Origin: Streptomyces sp. DG1A-41
GTDB taxonomy: Bacteria; Actinomycetota; Actinomycetes; Streptomycetales; Streptomycetaceae
DNA length: 64,000 bases
Assembly (NCBI RefSeq): GCF_037055355.1
Contig: NZ_CP146350.1
Location: 3,991,001-4,055,000 of the forward strand
Direction: 5' to 3'
The notes beneath the pieces are model-generated. The model searched no databases and was not told the DNA's origin. It was given only the letters and a program-made list of their open reading frames with translations. A program made the translations under genes and the position numbers. Shown in pieces: positions 34,106-41,517 of this stretch (its first letter is position 1; the number at the start of each line of letters is the position of its first letter).

Positions 34106-34972
34106 TCAGCCCTCGGAGTCGCCGGTGCGCCCGGCCGGAACCAAGGTCACGCGGAACGTCTTGGGCCAGAGCTTGCCGGTGATCAGGAACTGGTCGGTGC
34201 CAGGGACGGCCGCGATACCGTTCAGCGCGGATCCGTGCACACGTTCGCCCTTGCGAAGCAGGCCCGAGGCGTCGATGCTCGCCGTCACCGCACCGGTGGC
34301 GGAGTCGATGCGCACGATGCGATCGGTGAACAGGACGTTGGCGTACACCGCCTCGCCGACACACTCGAGTTCGTTCAGCTTCGTCACCGGTCGGCCGCCC
34401 TGGGTGACGTTGATGTCGCCTGTCCTCGCAAGTGTCCTCGGATCCCGGTAGGTCAGCCGCGATGATCCGTCGCTCGTCACCAGCCGGTCTCCGGACCGCT
34501 GGTAGCACACGCCCCAGCCCTCGTCGGGGTACGGGACACGACGCACCTCCGACAGCGTCCTGGCGTCGCGTTCGATGGCGAGGCGGTTCCGCCAGGTGAG
34601 CTGCCACAGCTTCCTGCCGACCACGGTGATGCCCTCCCCGAACAGCGGTGCTGGCAGCGCCTTCTGGAGTGTCGGGTGCCGTCCGGGCGGACCCGCCCGC
34701 ACCGAGGAACGACCGACCAGGCCAGTGCTCTCGTACAACGTGCCGCCGGCCACCTCCAACCCCTGAGTGAAGGCCCGCGGGTCGTGCGGAAGAACCTCGA
34801 GCACCATGACCCTCAACTGCTCCACGCCGCCGGAAACCGACTCGCCCTTCGCTGCCCTGGTCCCGGCGACCGCGCCGGACGCGGGGTGTTTTCTCGCTTC
34901 CTCCGCCGCGCAGGAGGCGAGCAGCGCGCCCGAGAGCACGGCTACCACTGCGCATCGCAGACGTTCGGACAC
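34106..34972 (-). CDS. Glutaminyl-peptide cyclotransferase-like lipoprotein
   Basis: Resembles bacterial/plant-type glutaminyl cyclases, secreted beta-propellers that turn N-terminal Gln into pyroglutamate. With GTG 34972 (GAGGAG eight bases upstream) the 288-residue protein starts with a signal peptide ending in lipobox LLASC, so it should be lipid-anchored outside the membrane. Family marks are DPRAFTQGLEVAGGTLYEST with GLVGRSSVR, LFGEGITVVGRKLWQLTW, and LNELECVGEAVYANVLFTDR. The enzyme is divergent from the tyrosine-kinase gene within a polysaccharide cluster, an unusual setting. It could have a non-enzymatic sugar- or protein-binding role. Confidence 0.83.
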   Translation of the reverse strand: MSERLRCAVVAVLSGALLASCAAEEARKHPASGAVAGTRAAKGESVSGGVEQLRVMVLEVLPHDPRAFTQGLEVAGGTLYESTGLVGRSSVRAGPPGRHPTLQKALPAPLFGEGITVVGRKLWQLTWRNRLAIERDARTLSEVRRVPYPDEGWGVCYQRSGDRLVTSDGSSRLTYRDPRTLARTGDINVTQGGRPVTKLNELECVGEAVYANVLFTDRIVRIDSATGAVTASIDASGLLRKGERVHGSALNGIAAVPGTDQFLITGKLWPKTFRVTLVPAGRTGDSEG

Positions 34973-35282
34973 GGCAGAAACTCCTCGCTTCACGGTGACC
35001 TTGAGCGGCGGCCTCTGACCAAGAGTGCTTACACCGGCGAACAGTGAGCATGACTGTCGAACCGTGCGGCCCTGCGGAAAAGCCACCAGATGGTGCAGCG
35101 CCCGGTCGGCACGGTGGACCAGGCGCCCTCAACCGACAGGTGTCTGCCTACAGGGCTGTTTGTCGGGCCGACATTGGGGTGGCTACACCGGCTGAGGTGT
35201 TCGATCCCCTACCTTCGCCACTACGTAAAGGGAACAATGTGCCACCTTCGGGCGATTCGCCTGGTTCTATGAGAGGTGCAGT
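34973..35282. promoter_or_regulatory. Divergent promoter region, cyclase/tyrosine kinase
   Basis: These 310 bases separate the two divergent genes. GAGAGG at 35271-35276 is the SD for the TTG start of the kinase. The sequence is somewhat richer in A/T near 35205-35240. No operator or terminator was recognised. Confidence 0.4.
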
Positions 35283-36743
35283 TTGGATCTCCGAGGATTT
35301 TTGAAGGCTCTTGCCAGACGTTGGCCGACTGCCGTGGTCTGTCTGGTCCTCGCTGTCGGCGCCGCGTGCGCCGCCACCGGCTTGAGCACCCCCACCTACG
35401 AGGCGCGCACTCAGCTCTTCGTCGCCACCCGCAGTGGCGAGGACATGGTTCAGCTGACGCAGGGGCAGAGCTTCTCCCAGGCGCGTGTGCAGTCGTACGC
35501 CTCGATCGTCACCACCAGCCAGGTGACCCAGCCCGTGGTACGTAAGCTGAGGCTGCGCACCACACCGGAGGAACTGGCGTCTCGGATCACCGCCGAAGCC
35601 CCGCTCAACACCGTGCTCATCAACATCAACGTCCGGGATACCGTTCCCAAGCGTGCCGCGAGCATCGCCAACGCCGTCGCGGAGCGTTTCACCGTCGTCG
35701 TCGAGCAACTGGAAACACCACCCAGGCCGGCACCCCCGAAGCCGACCGGCGCGCGACAGTCGGTACCTCCTCCGCCCGTCTCGCCCGTCGCGCTGGGCAT
35801 CACCCAGAAGGCGACCACGCCCGCCGCCCCGGTCTCGCCACGTCCGTTGCTCAACCTGGCCGTCGGAGTGCTCGGTGGCCTGCTGGTCGGGGCCGGGCTG
35901 GTGGTCCTGCGTGAAACTCTCGACACCACCCTGAAGACCAGTCGGGCGCTCACCGAGTTCTCCGGGTTGCCGGGCCTGGGATCCATCCCGTACGACAAGC
36001 AGGCACCCAGACGGCCGCTCGTGACCACAGCGGGGCAACACTCCCCGCGCGCCGAGGCGTTCCGGAAGCTGCGCACGAACCTGCAGTTCGCCCAGGTCGA
36101 CGATCGTCCCCGGATCATCATGGTGACCAGTTCGGTGCCTGGCGAGGGCAAGACCAACACCGCGGCGAACCTGGCTCTCTCCCTCGCGGAGGCGGGCGCC
36201 TCCACCTGCCTGGTGGACTGCGATCTGCGCCGCCCCTGCGTGGCCAAGACCTTCGGCCTCGTCCAGGACGCCGGACTGACCACCGTGCTGATCGGGCAGG
36301 CCCGCGTCGGGGACGTCATCCAGCAAGCCGACGATCGGCTCGCGGTGCTCGCCAGTGGCCCGAAGCCACCGAACCCCACCGAGTTGCTCGGCTCGACCCG
36401 TATGAGCGAACTGCTGAGTGAGCTAACGAGCACCTACGACGTGGTGATCATCGATACGGCGCCGCTGCTGCCGGTCGCCGATACCCTCGGACTCGCTCCG
36501 CTGGCCCAGGGCACGCTGCTCGTCGTCCGCGCCTCGAAAACCAGCCGTGACCAGGTCCGTGCCTCCGTCGAGGCCCTGGAACGCGTGGGCAGTCGCGCCC
36601 TGGGCACCGTCTTCAGCATGGCCGCGGCACCGAAAGGCGCCGGCTACGACACCTACAGGGGCTACGGCGAACTGCCCGCACCGCGCATGTCGGCCCACCT
36701 GGACGAGAGCGGCGCGCCTGCGGCGACAGCAGGTGAGAAGTGA
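35283..36743 (+). CDS. Wzc-like polysaccharide co-polymerase/tyrosine autokinase
   Basis: Membrane protein controlling chain length and export of the polysaccharide. In its 486 residues, a Wzz domain is framed by transmembrane helices at about 14-33 and 189-208, with a Pro-rich stretch at 146-187. The BY-kinase follows: Walker A SSVPGEGKT (283-291), Walker A' LVDCDLRRP (310-318) and Walker B VVIIDTAP (387-394). The Tyr cluster after 450 is short (Tyr455, 458, 461), far fewer than in E. coli Wzc. The start is TTG 35283 with GAGAGG six bases before it. Both domains are fused in one chain, as in other actinobacteria. The cognate phosphatase is at 7449. Confidence 0.92.
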   Translation: MDLRGFLKALARRWPTAVVCLVLAVGAACAATGLSTPTYEARTQLFVATRSGEDMVQLTQGQSFSQARVQSYASIVTTSQVTQPVVRKLRLRTTPEELASRITAEAPLNTVLININVRDTVPKRAASIANAVAERFTVVVEQLETPPRPAPPKPTGARQSVPPPPVSPVALGITQKATTPAAPVSPRPLLNLAVGVLGGLLVGAGLVVLRETLDTTLKTSRALTEFSGLPGLGSIPYDKQAPRRPLVTTAGQHSPRAEAFRKLRTNLQFAQVDDRPRIIMVTSSVPGEGKTNTAANLALSLAEAGASTCLVDCDLRRPCVAKTFGLVQDAGLTTVLIGQARVGDVIQQADDRLAVLASGPKPPNPTELLGSTRMSELLSELTSTYDVVIIDTAPLLPVADTLGLAPLAQGTLLVVRASKTSRDQVRASVEALERVGSRALGTVFSMAAAPKGAGYDTYRGYGELPAPRMSAHLDESGAPAATAGEK

Positions 36744-37094
36744 GGCGAGAGAAAAGAAGCGCTCGGTTCGCCCAAAGGGAGCACGGGAACGGGTGGAGGT
36801 GCGCAGTCGCACACGGCTTCGCCTGCCGGCACCGCCACCCAGCGGTCTGGCAACTGACGGCCACGCTTGCGGCGCACTGACGGGGCGGGTAGCGGTCGAG
36901 GACGGCCGCCGCAGTGTGGATCTCCGGATCCTTCTGCGTCCGCGACCTGTTCGAAGCAGGGCAGCAGTCCGGTGACCCCGACCCAGGCGGCGCGGGCCAA
37001 GGGAAGCGCAGCTGCGGTCAGCGGCGCTTCCCGGGCTCCGTGGCACGGTTCCGGCATCGGGGTCACCGGACGACGGTGTGTACCTGCCCCTCCG
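36744..37094. other. Convergent gap, no gene recognised
   Basis: These 350 bases lie between the kinase stop and the stop of the LAXTG protein. Frames are open on both strands because of high GC, but none shows motifs or an SD. No strong terminator hairpin was found. Confidence 0.35.
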
Positions 37095-37679
37095 TCAGGA
37101 CCTGCGGCGACGGCGCATGGCGAGCATCGTCCCTCCACCGACTGCGGCCAGTCCGGCCGCCGCACCACCCAGCATCATCAGCGTCTCGTCGTTGCCCGTG
37201 TCCGCAAGCCGGCCATGATGGCCGCGGTGGTCCCCTCTGCCGTCGTGGCCGTAGTGGTCGTCGCGACCGTCGTCGCCGGGACAGTCGACATCGCCCGCGG
37301 GGGGCAGTACCTCGAGGGGCGCACGAAGGATCAGATCGGGGTCGTGCGCGAACAGCTTGAAGGTGTGAGGGCCGGGCGGGGTGCACTCGGGGATGGTCAC
37401 CGTGCCCTCGACAACTCCCTGCCTGTCGGCTTGGAACCGGCCGAGCACGACCTTCTTCGAGAACAGCACCGCCGTGACGGGGGCCTGGTTGGGGGCGAAG
37501 CCCGTTCCTGTGAAGCTGACGTCTTCTCCGGCCTCCACCGTGTCCGAGGAGAGAGTCAGGCCTGGACCAGGGGGCGGGTACTGGGCGTGGGCTGTGCCTG
37601 CGCCGACCAGCGGCGCGGCGATGACAGCAGCGGATGCCGCCGACGCCAGGGCAACCCGCCACAGCGGTGAGTTTTTCAT
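37095..37679 (-). CDS. LAXTG sortase-anchored surface protein
   Basis: A 194-residue secreted protein. The signal peptide ends near AHAQ (residue 33). An Ig-like/IPT-type segment follows (LTLSSDTVEAGEDVSFTGTG, VTIPECTPPGPHTFKLFAHD). Residues 129-156 are dominated by Asp, Gly and His (DDGRDDHYGHDG). The sorting signal is LADTG at 158-162, with a hydrophobic segment and an Arg-rich tail. LAXTG is the motif of actinobacterial class E sortases, so it should be covalently attached to the cell wall. ATG 37679 has GAAAGG eight bases upstream; ATG 37688 is less likely. It may link to or support the surface polymer. Confidence 0.87.
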   Translation of the reverse strand: MKNSPLWRVALASAASAAVIAAPLVGAGTAHAQYPPPGPGLTLSSDTVEAGEDVSFTGTGFAPNQAPVTAVLFSKKVVLGRFQADRQGVVEGTVTIPECTPPGPHTFKLFAHDPDLILRAPLEVLPPAGDVDCPGDDGRDDHYGHDGRGDHRGHHGRLADTGNDETLMMLGGAAAGLAAVGGGTMLAMRRRRRS

Positions 37680-37744
37680 TTTCTGCACCTTTCAGGATTG
37701 AGGTCAGGTGGGGTAACGCAACGTCGGCCTCACATCAAGACCTG

Positions 37745-37767
37745 TATACATGGATAAATGGTGTATA
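37745..37767. promoter_or_regulatory. AT-rich inverted repeat upstream of LAXTG gene
   Basis: TATACA (37745-37750) and TGTATA (37762-37767) are separated by 11 bases (TGGATAAATGG). It lies 66 bases upstream of the LAXTG start in strikingly A/T-rich DNA for this genome. It looks like a repressor or activator site or a divergent promoter. Confidence 0.4.
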
Positions 37768-37854
37768 TCGATCCGTCACAGCTTGAGCTCGACCAGAAGT
37801 CACCGGATGGTGTGGCGCTCGCTGGTCCGTCTTGCGCATGCCTGTCGCCTGACG

Positions 37855-38307
37855 ATGGATCGTGCGACGACCGAGTTGGTAGCCGCTCCGGCAGCGACGG
37901 GAGGATCCACCTGGTCCGGTCCCTTCGGGGCGGACACCGAGGTCGCCCGCTCCGGCTGCTACGCCCGGGTCACCGGTAAGCGGCCGAGTGCCGCTCACGA
38001 CGACCGGCTGCCCGTCGAGGGCGTGTCGTGGTGGGACGCGGTAAAATTCTGTGACGCGCTGTCCAGGGCGGATGGACTGACGCCCGCGTATCACCTGGGC
38101 GATGACTCCGAGTCGGTCGACTGGGACGTCTCCGGTGACGGGTACCGGCTGCCGACCGAGTCCGAGTGGGAGCACGCCGGTCGGGCCGGCAGCAGCGGGC
38201 CGCGGTCGGGGCGGCTCGATGAGATCGCCTGGTATCGCGGCAACTCGGAGGAGCGGATCCGTCCCGTGGGCGGCAGGCAGGCCAACGCGTGGGGCCTCTA
38301 CGGATGA
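37855..38307 (+). pseudogene. Truncated FGE/sulfatase-modifying-factor domain
   Basis: From about 37976 the frame reads DRLPVEGVSWWDAVKFCDAL, SGDGYRLPTESEWEHAGRAG and RPVGGRQANAWGLYG and then stops. These are consecutive FGE-sulfatase (SUMF1) motifs. The normal continuation (G-L-DM-GNV-EWC with the catalytic Cys region) is absent, and the N-terminal core is also short: intact proteins run 250-350 residues. Downstream DNA reads DDYDSVPKHGN in another frame, hinting at an internal deletion. It is probably a dead relic of a formylglycine-generating-like or glycan-binding enzyme. Confidence 0.65.
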
Positions 38308-38575
38308 CTACGACTCCGTACCGAAGCACGGCAACTCCAGTGCCCGTCGGCCCAGCCACCGCCCCGCAACACCCGAGGTCATGCTGGGCACGGTCGCCTG
38401 TCTCCGGAACGCCTCGGGAACACCGGTGGCCGACGCCGGGCCGGGTGAGGCGGCCAGGACTGTGACGGTGCCTGTCGCGAAGGCCCCTATGGGACACGCC
38501 CCCGGTCCGGCGGCAGCGAGCACCGCCTCCGACAGTGGTCGGCAGATCAAGATCTGTGGGCGAGTCTCTGTGCGT

Positions 38576-39802
38576 TCAGGACCGCTCCTCGCAGTCCGGA
38601 CCGGTGAGGCGCTCGGCGAATCGTGACCCTACTGCCAGGACCATGAGCACCGCGGTGCAACCTCCCAGCAGCATGACCGCGGACGGAGAGGTGCGGTCCA
38701 GGGTGACTCCCCCTACGAGTGCACCGAAAGAGATTGTTGCCTGGAAGGAGGCGGTGAACAGGACCGATGCCGCTTCTGGGGCATGCGGCGCACTCTTGGA
38801 GAACCACGTCTGGGACGCAACTGGTACGGCGCCATACGCGATGCCCCACACGATCAGCAGCATCACTGCGCCCGTCTCCCAACGGCCCAACGCTGGAAGC
38901 AGAAGGGTCACCGCGGCGATCAGGCCGGCCGCGAGCCCGAAGACGGTCCGCGGATACCGGGCCACCCAGGCGCCGCCCAGGAAGTTGCCGAGGATGCCAG
39001 CGGCACCGTAGAGCAGCAGGAATGTAGTGATCAGACCGGCGCCGGCGTGGGTGACCTGTTCCAGGAATGGTGTCACGTAGGTGTAGGTACCGAAGTGAGC
39101 CAGCACAACGACGAACGTCAGCAGGAGTGCAAAGCGGGTACTGGCGCTGCGGAGCATGCCGCCGAGGACGCTCAGTCGGGTGGCCCGGACCGGAGGAAGC
39201 GGCGGCACGAACAAGAGCAGCATGACCAGTACGCCGACCGTCAGAGCTCCCATGACGGTGAAGGCCGTTCGCCATCCGGCGAGATCTCCGATGAGGGTGC
39301 CCGTCGGCACGCCGAGGACGGATCCCAGCGGGACGGCGGAGAAGATCACAGCAGTTGCCCTGCCGACCGAGGCCGGCGGCACCAGTCGTTCCGCCAACCC
39401 GGCTCCGATCGACCAGAAGCCGCCGATCGCGATCCCGACCATGATCCGGGAGGTCAGTACGAGCCAGTAGTCGGGTGCCGCGGCGGCAAGGAAGTTCGCC
39501 AGTGCCAGCAGGAGCATGAAGACGCAGAGCATCAGTCGGCGGTCGAAGCGTGCCGTGGCCGCGGTGACCAGTGGAGCGGCGATCGCCGCCAGGAAACCGG
39601 GCATGGTCATCATCAGTCCAGCCATCCCGTCCGAGACGGTGAAACTGGATCCGATCGAGGTCAGCAGACCGATCGGCAGGATTTCGGTGGTGACGATGAC
39701 GAAGATTCCCAGCATCACCGAGACCACGGCCAGCCACCCCATCAGCGGGGATCGAGAGGATAAGAGTTGGCCGTTGACTGAAGCGGCGGTGGTTGCCGAC
39801 AT
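38576..39802 (-). CDS. MFS efflux transporter (DHA1/AraJ-like)
   Basis: A 408-residue protein with twelve hydrophobic segments. The family motif A lies after helix 2 as ATARFDRRLMLCVFMLL (G/A-x-x-x-D-R-R). Helix 4 reads LVLTSRIMVGIAIGGFWSIG and helix 5 carries FSAVPLGSVLGVPTGTLIGD, the antiporter motif C-like region of DHA1 drug/sugar exporters. ATG 39802 has AGGACGGGA upstream. It stands alone near the right island border and has no obvious tie to glycan synthesis; drug, purine or sugar efflux are possible. Confidence 0.88.
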   Translation of the reverse strand: MSATTAASVNGQLLSSRSPLMGWLAVVSVMLGIFVIVTTEILPIGLLTSIGSSFTVSDGMAGLMMTMPGFLAAIAAPLVTAATARFDRRLMLCVFMLLLALANFLAAAAPDYWLVLTSRIMVGIAIGGFWSIGAGLAERLVPPASVGRATAVIFSAVPLGSVLGVPTGTLIGDLAGWRTAFTVMGALTVGVLVMLLLFVPPLPPVRATRLSVLGGMLRSASTRFALLLTFVVVLAHFGTYTYVTPFLEQVTHAGAGLITTFLLLYGAAGILGNFLGGAWVARYPRTVFGLAAGLIAAVTLLLPALGRWETGAVMLLIVWGIAYGAVPVASQTWFSKSAPHAPEAASVLFTASFQATISFGALVGGVTLDRTSPSAVMLLGGCTAVLMVLAVGSRFAERLTGPDCEERS

Positions 39803-39974
39803 GGCGTCCCGTCCTGTGAAAGGCAGCGCGTTTCGCGATCAGTCCAGCAGACCTCATCGAGGGGTGGCTGGCAGATCTGCAACCGCACCCTTGCCCTTCA
39901 CGGGTGATGTCGCCTTTCCGCCGACAACGGTGAACGCGATGACTACCGCATCGCGGCTCGACTGGTCGCGTCAC
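39803..39974. other. Intergenic region left of IS remnant
   Basis: Upstream region of the MFS gene, reading away from it. Plus-strand DNA from about 39905 may already belong to the transposase (frame with stops). Nothing else is seen. Confidence 0.3.
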
Positions 39975-40240
39975 TGACGGGCACGGCACCCCGCTCGCGG
40001 TCATTCTCATCAAAGGCAACCGCAACGACGTTACCCAGGTGATGCCACTGCTGGACGCCGCCCCACCAGTTCGCGGCCGGGTCGGTCGTCCCCGCCGCAA
40101 CCCTGGCTCCATGCTCGCCGACCGCGGCTACTACCACGGCATCTGCCGCGACAAGGTCCGTGTCCGCCGGATCGTGAAACAACCGAGCCGACATCCATGA
40201 GGCGTCCCTGAAACTCGCCTGCTGCCTCGCCACCCATCGG
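39975..40240 (+). mobile_element. IS5-family transposase remnant at right island border
   Basis: Plus-strand peptides read GNRNDVTQVMPLLDAAPPVR then GRVGRPRRNPGSMLADRGYY, a highly typical IS5-type block containing the second catalytic Asp (LADRGY). After a frame change come RRIVKQ and DIHEASLKLACCLATHRQL, the C-terminal end of such transposases with the segment around the catalytic Glu deleted. The remnant ends about 28 bases before the stop of the core EamA gene, so it marks the right junction of the island. Confidence 0.75.
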
Positions 40241-40267
40241 CAACTCAGCTCAACGTGTCAGCCCTTG

Positions 40268-41236
40268 TCAGCCCTCCAGCCCCGCGCCCTCCAGCGCCGC
40301 CGTCTTCCGGCGGTCGCGGCCGCGGCCGACCTGCGTCCGTACCGCCCCCATGCTCGCCGCGATGACGAGGGCGATCGCGGCGGCCTCCATGGCGGTGAGG
40401 GCCTGGTCGAGGAGGAGGAAGCCGGCCGTCGCGGCGATGGCCGGTTCCAGGCTCATGAGGATCGCGAAGGTGGAGGCGGGCAGGCGGCGCAGGGCGAGCA
40501 GTTCGAGGGTGTAGGGCAGGACCGAGGAGAGCAGGGCCACCGCCGCGCCCAGGCACAGCGTCACCGGGTCGACCAGCTTCGCTCCCGACTCGGCGATGCC
40601 CAGGGGCAGGAACAGCACCGCCCCCACCGCCATCGCCAGCGCCAGACCGTCCGCCTGCGGGAAGCGGCGGCCCGTACGGGCGCTGAAGATGATGTAGGCC
40701 GCCCACATGGCGCCGGCGCCCAGGGCGAAGGCCGCTCCTATGGGGTCGAGGCTGCTGAAGCCTCCGCCGCCGAGCAGGAAGACACCGGCCAGGGCGAGCG
40801 CCGCCCACACCACATTGATCGCGCGGCGGGACGCCAGGACCGAGAGGGCGAGCGGCCCGAGGACCTCCAGGGTGACCGCGGGGCCCAGCGGGATGCGGGC
40901 GACGGCCTGGTAGAAGAGGCCGTTCAGCGCGGCCATGGTGATGCCGAAGACGACGACCGTGCCCCAGTCGGTGCGCGAGTGGCCGCGCAGCCGCGGTCGG
41001 CAGACCAGCAGCAGGACGACCGCAGCCACGAGCAGACGGAGCGCCACCACCCCGAGGGCGCCCGCCCTCGGCATCAGCATCACGGCCAGCGCACCGCCGA
41101 ATTGCACCGAGATCCCGCCCGCGAACACCAGGGCCACCGGCCCGAGGGAGCCCAGCCGACCCGGCCCGGCGGCCGGTGCGGCGGCAGCGGCGGTTGTCGC
41201 GGGTTGGTGCGTGGTGGCGCTGTCGGGGGTTGTCAC
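40268..41236 (-). CDS. EamA-family exporter (RhtA-like)
   Basis: Inner-membrane protein of 322 residues with ten hydrophobic helices in two EamA repeats. The first contains GPVALVFAGGISVQFGGALA, LGVVALRLLVAAVVLLLVC and LNGLFYQAVARIPLGPAVTL with EVLGPLAL. The second contains GAAFALGAGAMWAAYIIFSA and SSVLPYTLELLALRRLPAST with FAILMSLEPAIAA. This pattern matches RhtA-type threonine/homoserine exporters. The start is GTG 41236 with AGGA six bases upstream. The N-terminus has a 35-residue Ala/Pro-rich lead. Confidence 0.87.
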   Translation of the reverse strand: MTTPDSATTHQPATTAAAAAPAAGPGRLGSLGPVALVFAGGISVQFGGALAVMLMPRAGALGVVALRLLVAAVVLLLVCRPRLRGHSRTDWGTVVVFGITMAALNGLFYQAVARIPLGPAVTLEVLGPLALSVLASRRAINVVWAALALAGVFLLGGGGFSSLDPIGAAFALGAGAMWAAYIIFSARTGRRFPQADGLALAMAVGAVLFLPLGIAESGAKLVDPVTLCLGAAVALLSSVLPYTLELLALRRLPASTFAILMSLEPAIAATAGFLLLDQALTAMEAAAIALVIAASMGAVRTQVGRGRDRRKTAALEGAGLEG

Positions 41237-41517
41237 GGGCGGTCCTGTGCTCGTCGGCGCTGATCGGAGGCTGTGCCGGCCGTGCCGGCCGTTCGCACCT
41301 CGGCATGCACTCCACGTACACCCCGATGTACTGCACAGTCCAGGGTAATGGACCCTGTCAGGGGCGTGAACCTCTTTTGCCTCTGTCTCGGTCAGTGAGA
41401 TGACGGGCCGACCGGATGGGCCGGGTACTCCGCGAACAGCGGCATTCGCAGTTCGCCCGTCGGCGACCCGGCCCTCCGTGCCACCTCTTTCCGTTCGGGT
41501 TTCGGGAAGTGGCTCGC
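41237..41517. promoter_or_regulatory. Upstream region of EamA exporter with inverted repeat
   Basis: These 281 bases lie between two minus-strand genes. CAGGGT (41341-41346) and ACCCTG (41352-41357) form a perfect 6-bp inverted repeat with a 5-base spacer, about 105 bases upstream of the exporter GTG. It could be an operator. A terminator for the FemAB gene is less likely given its short stem. Confidence 0.35.
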
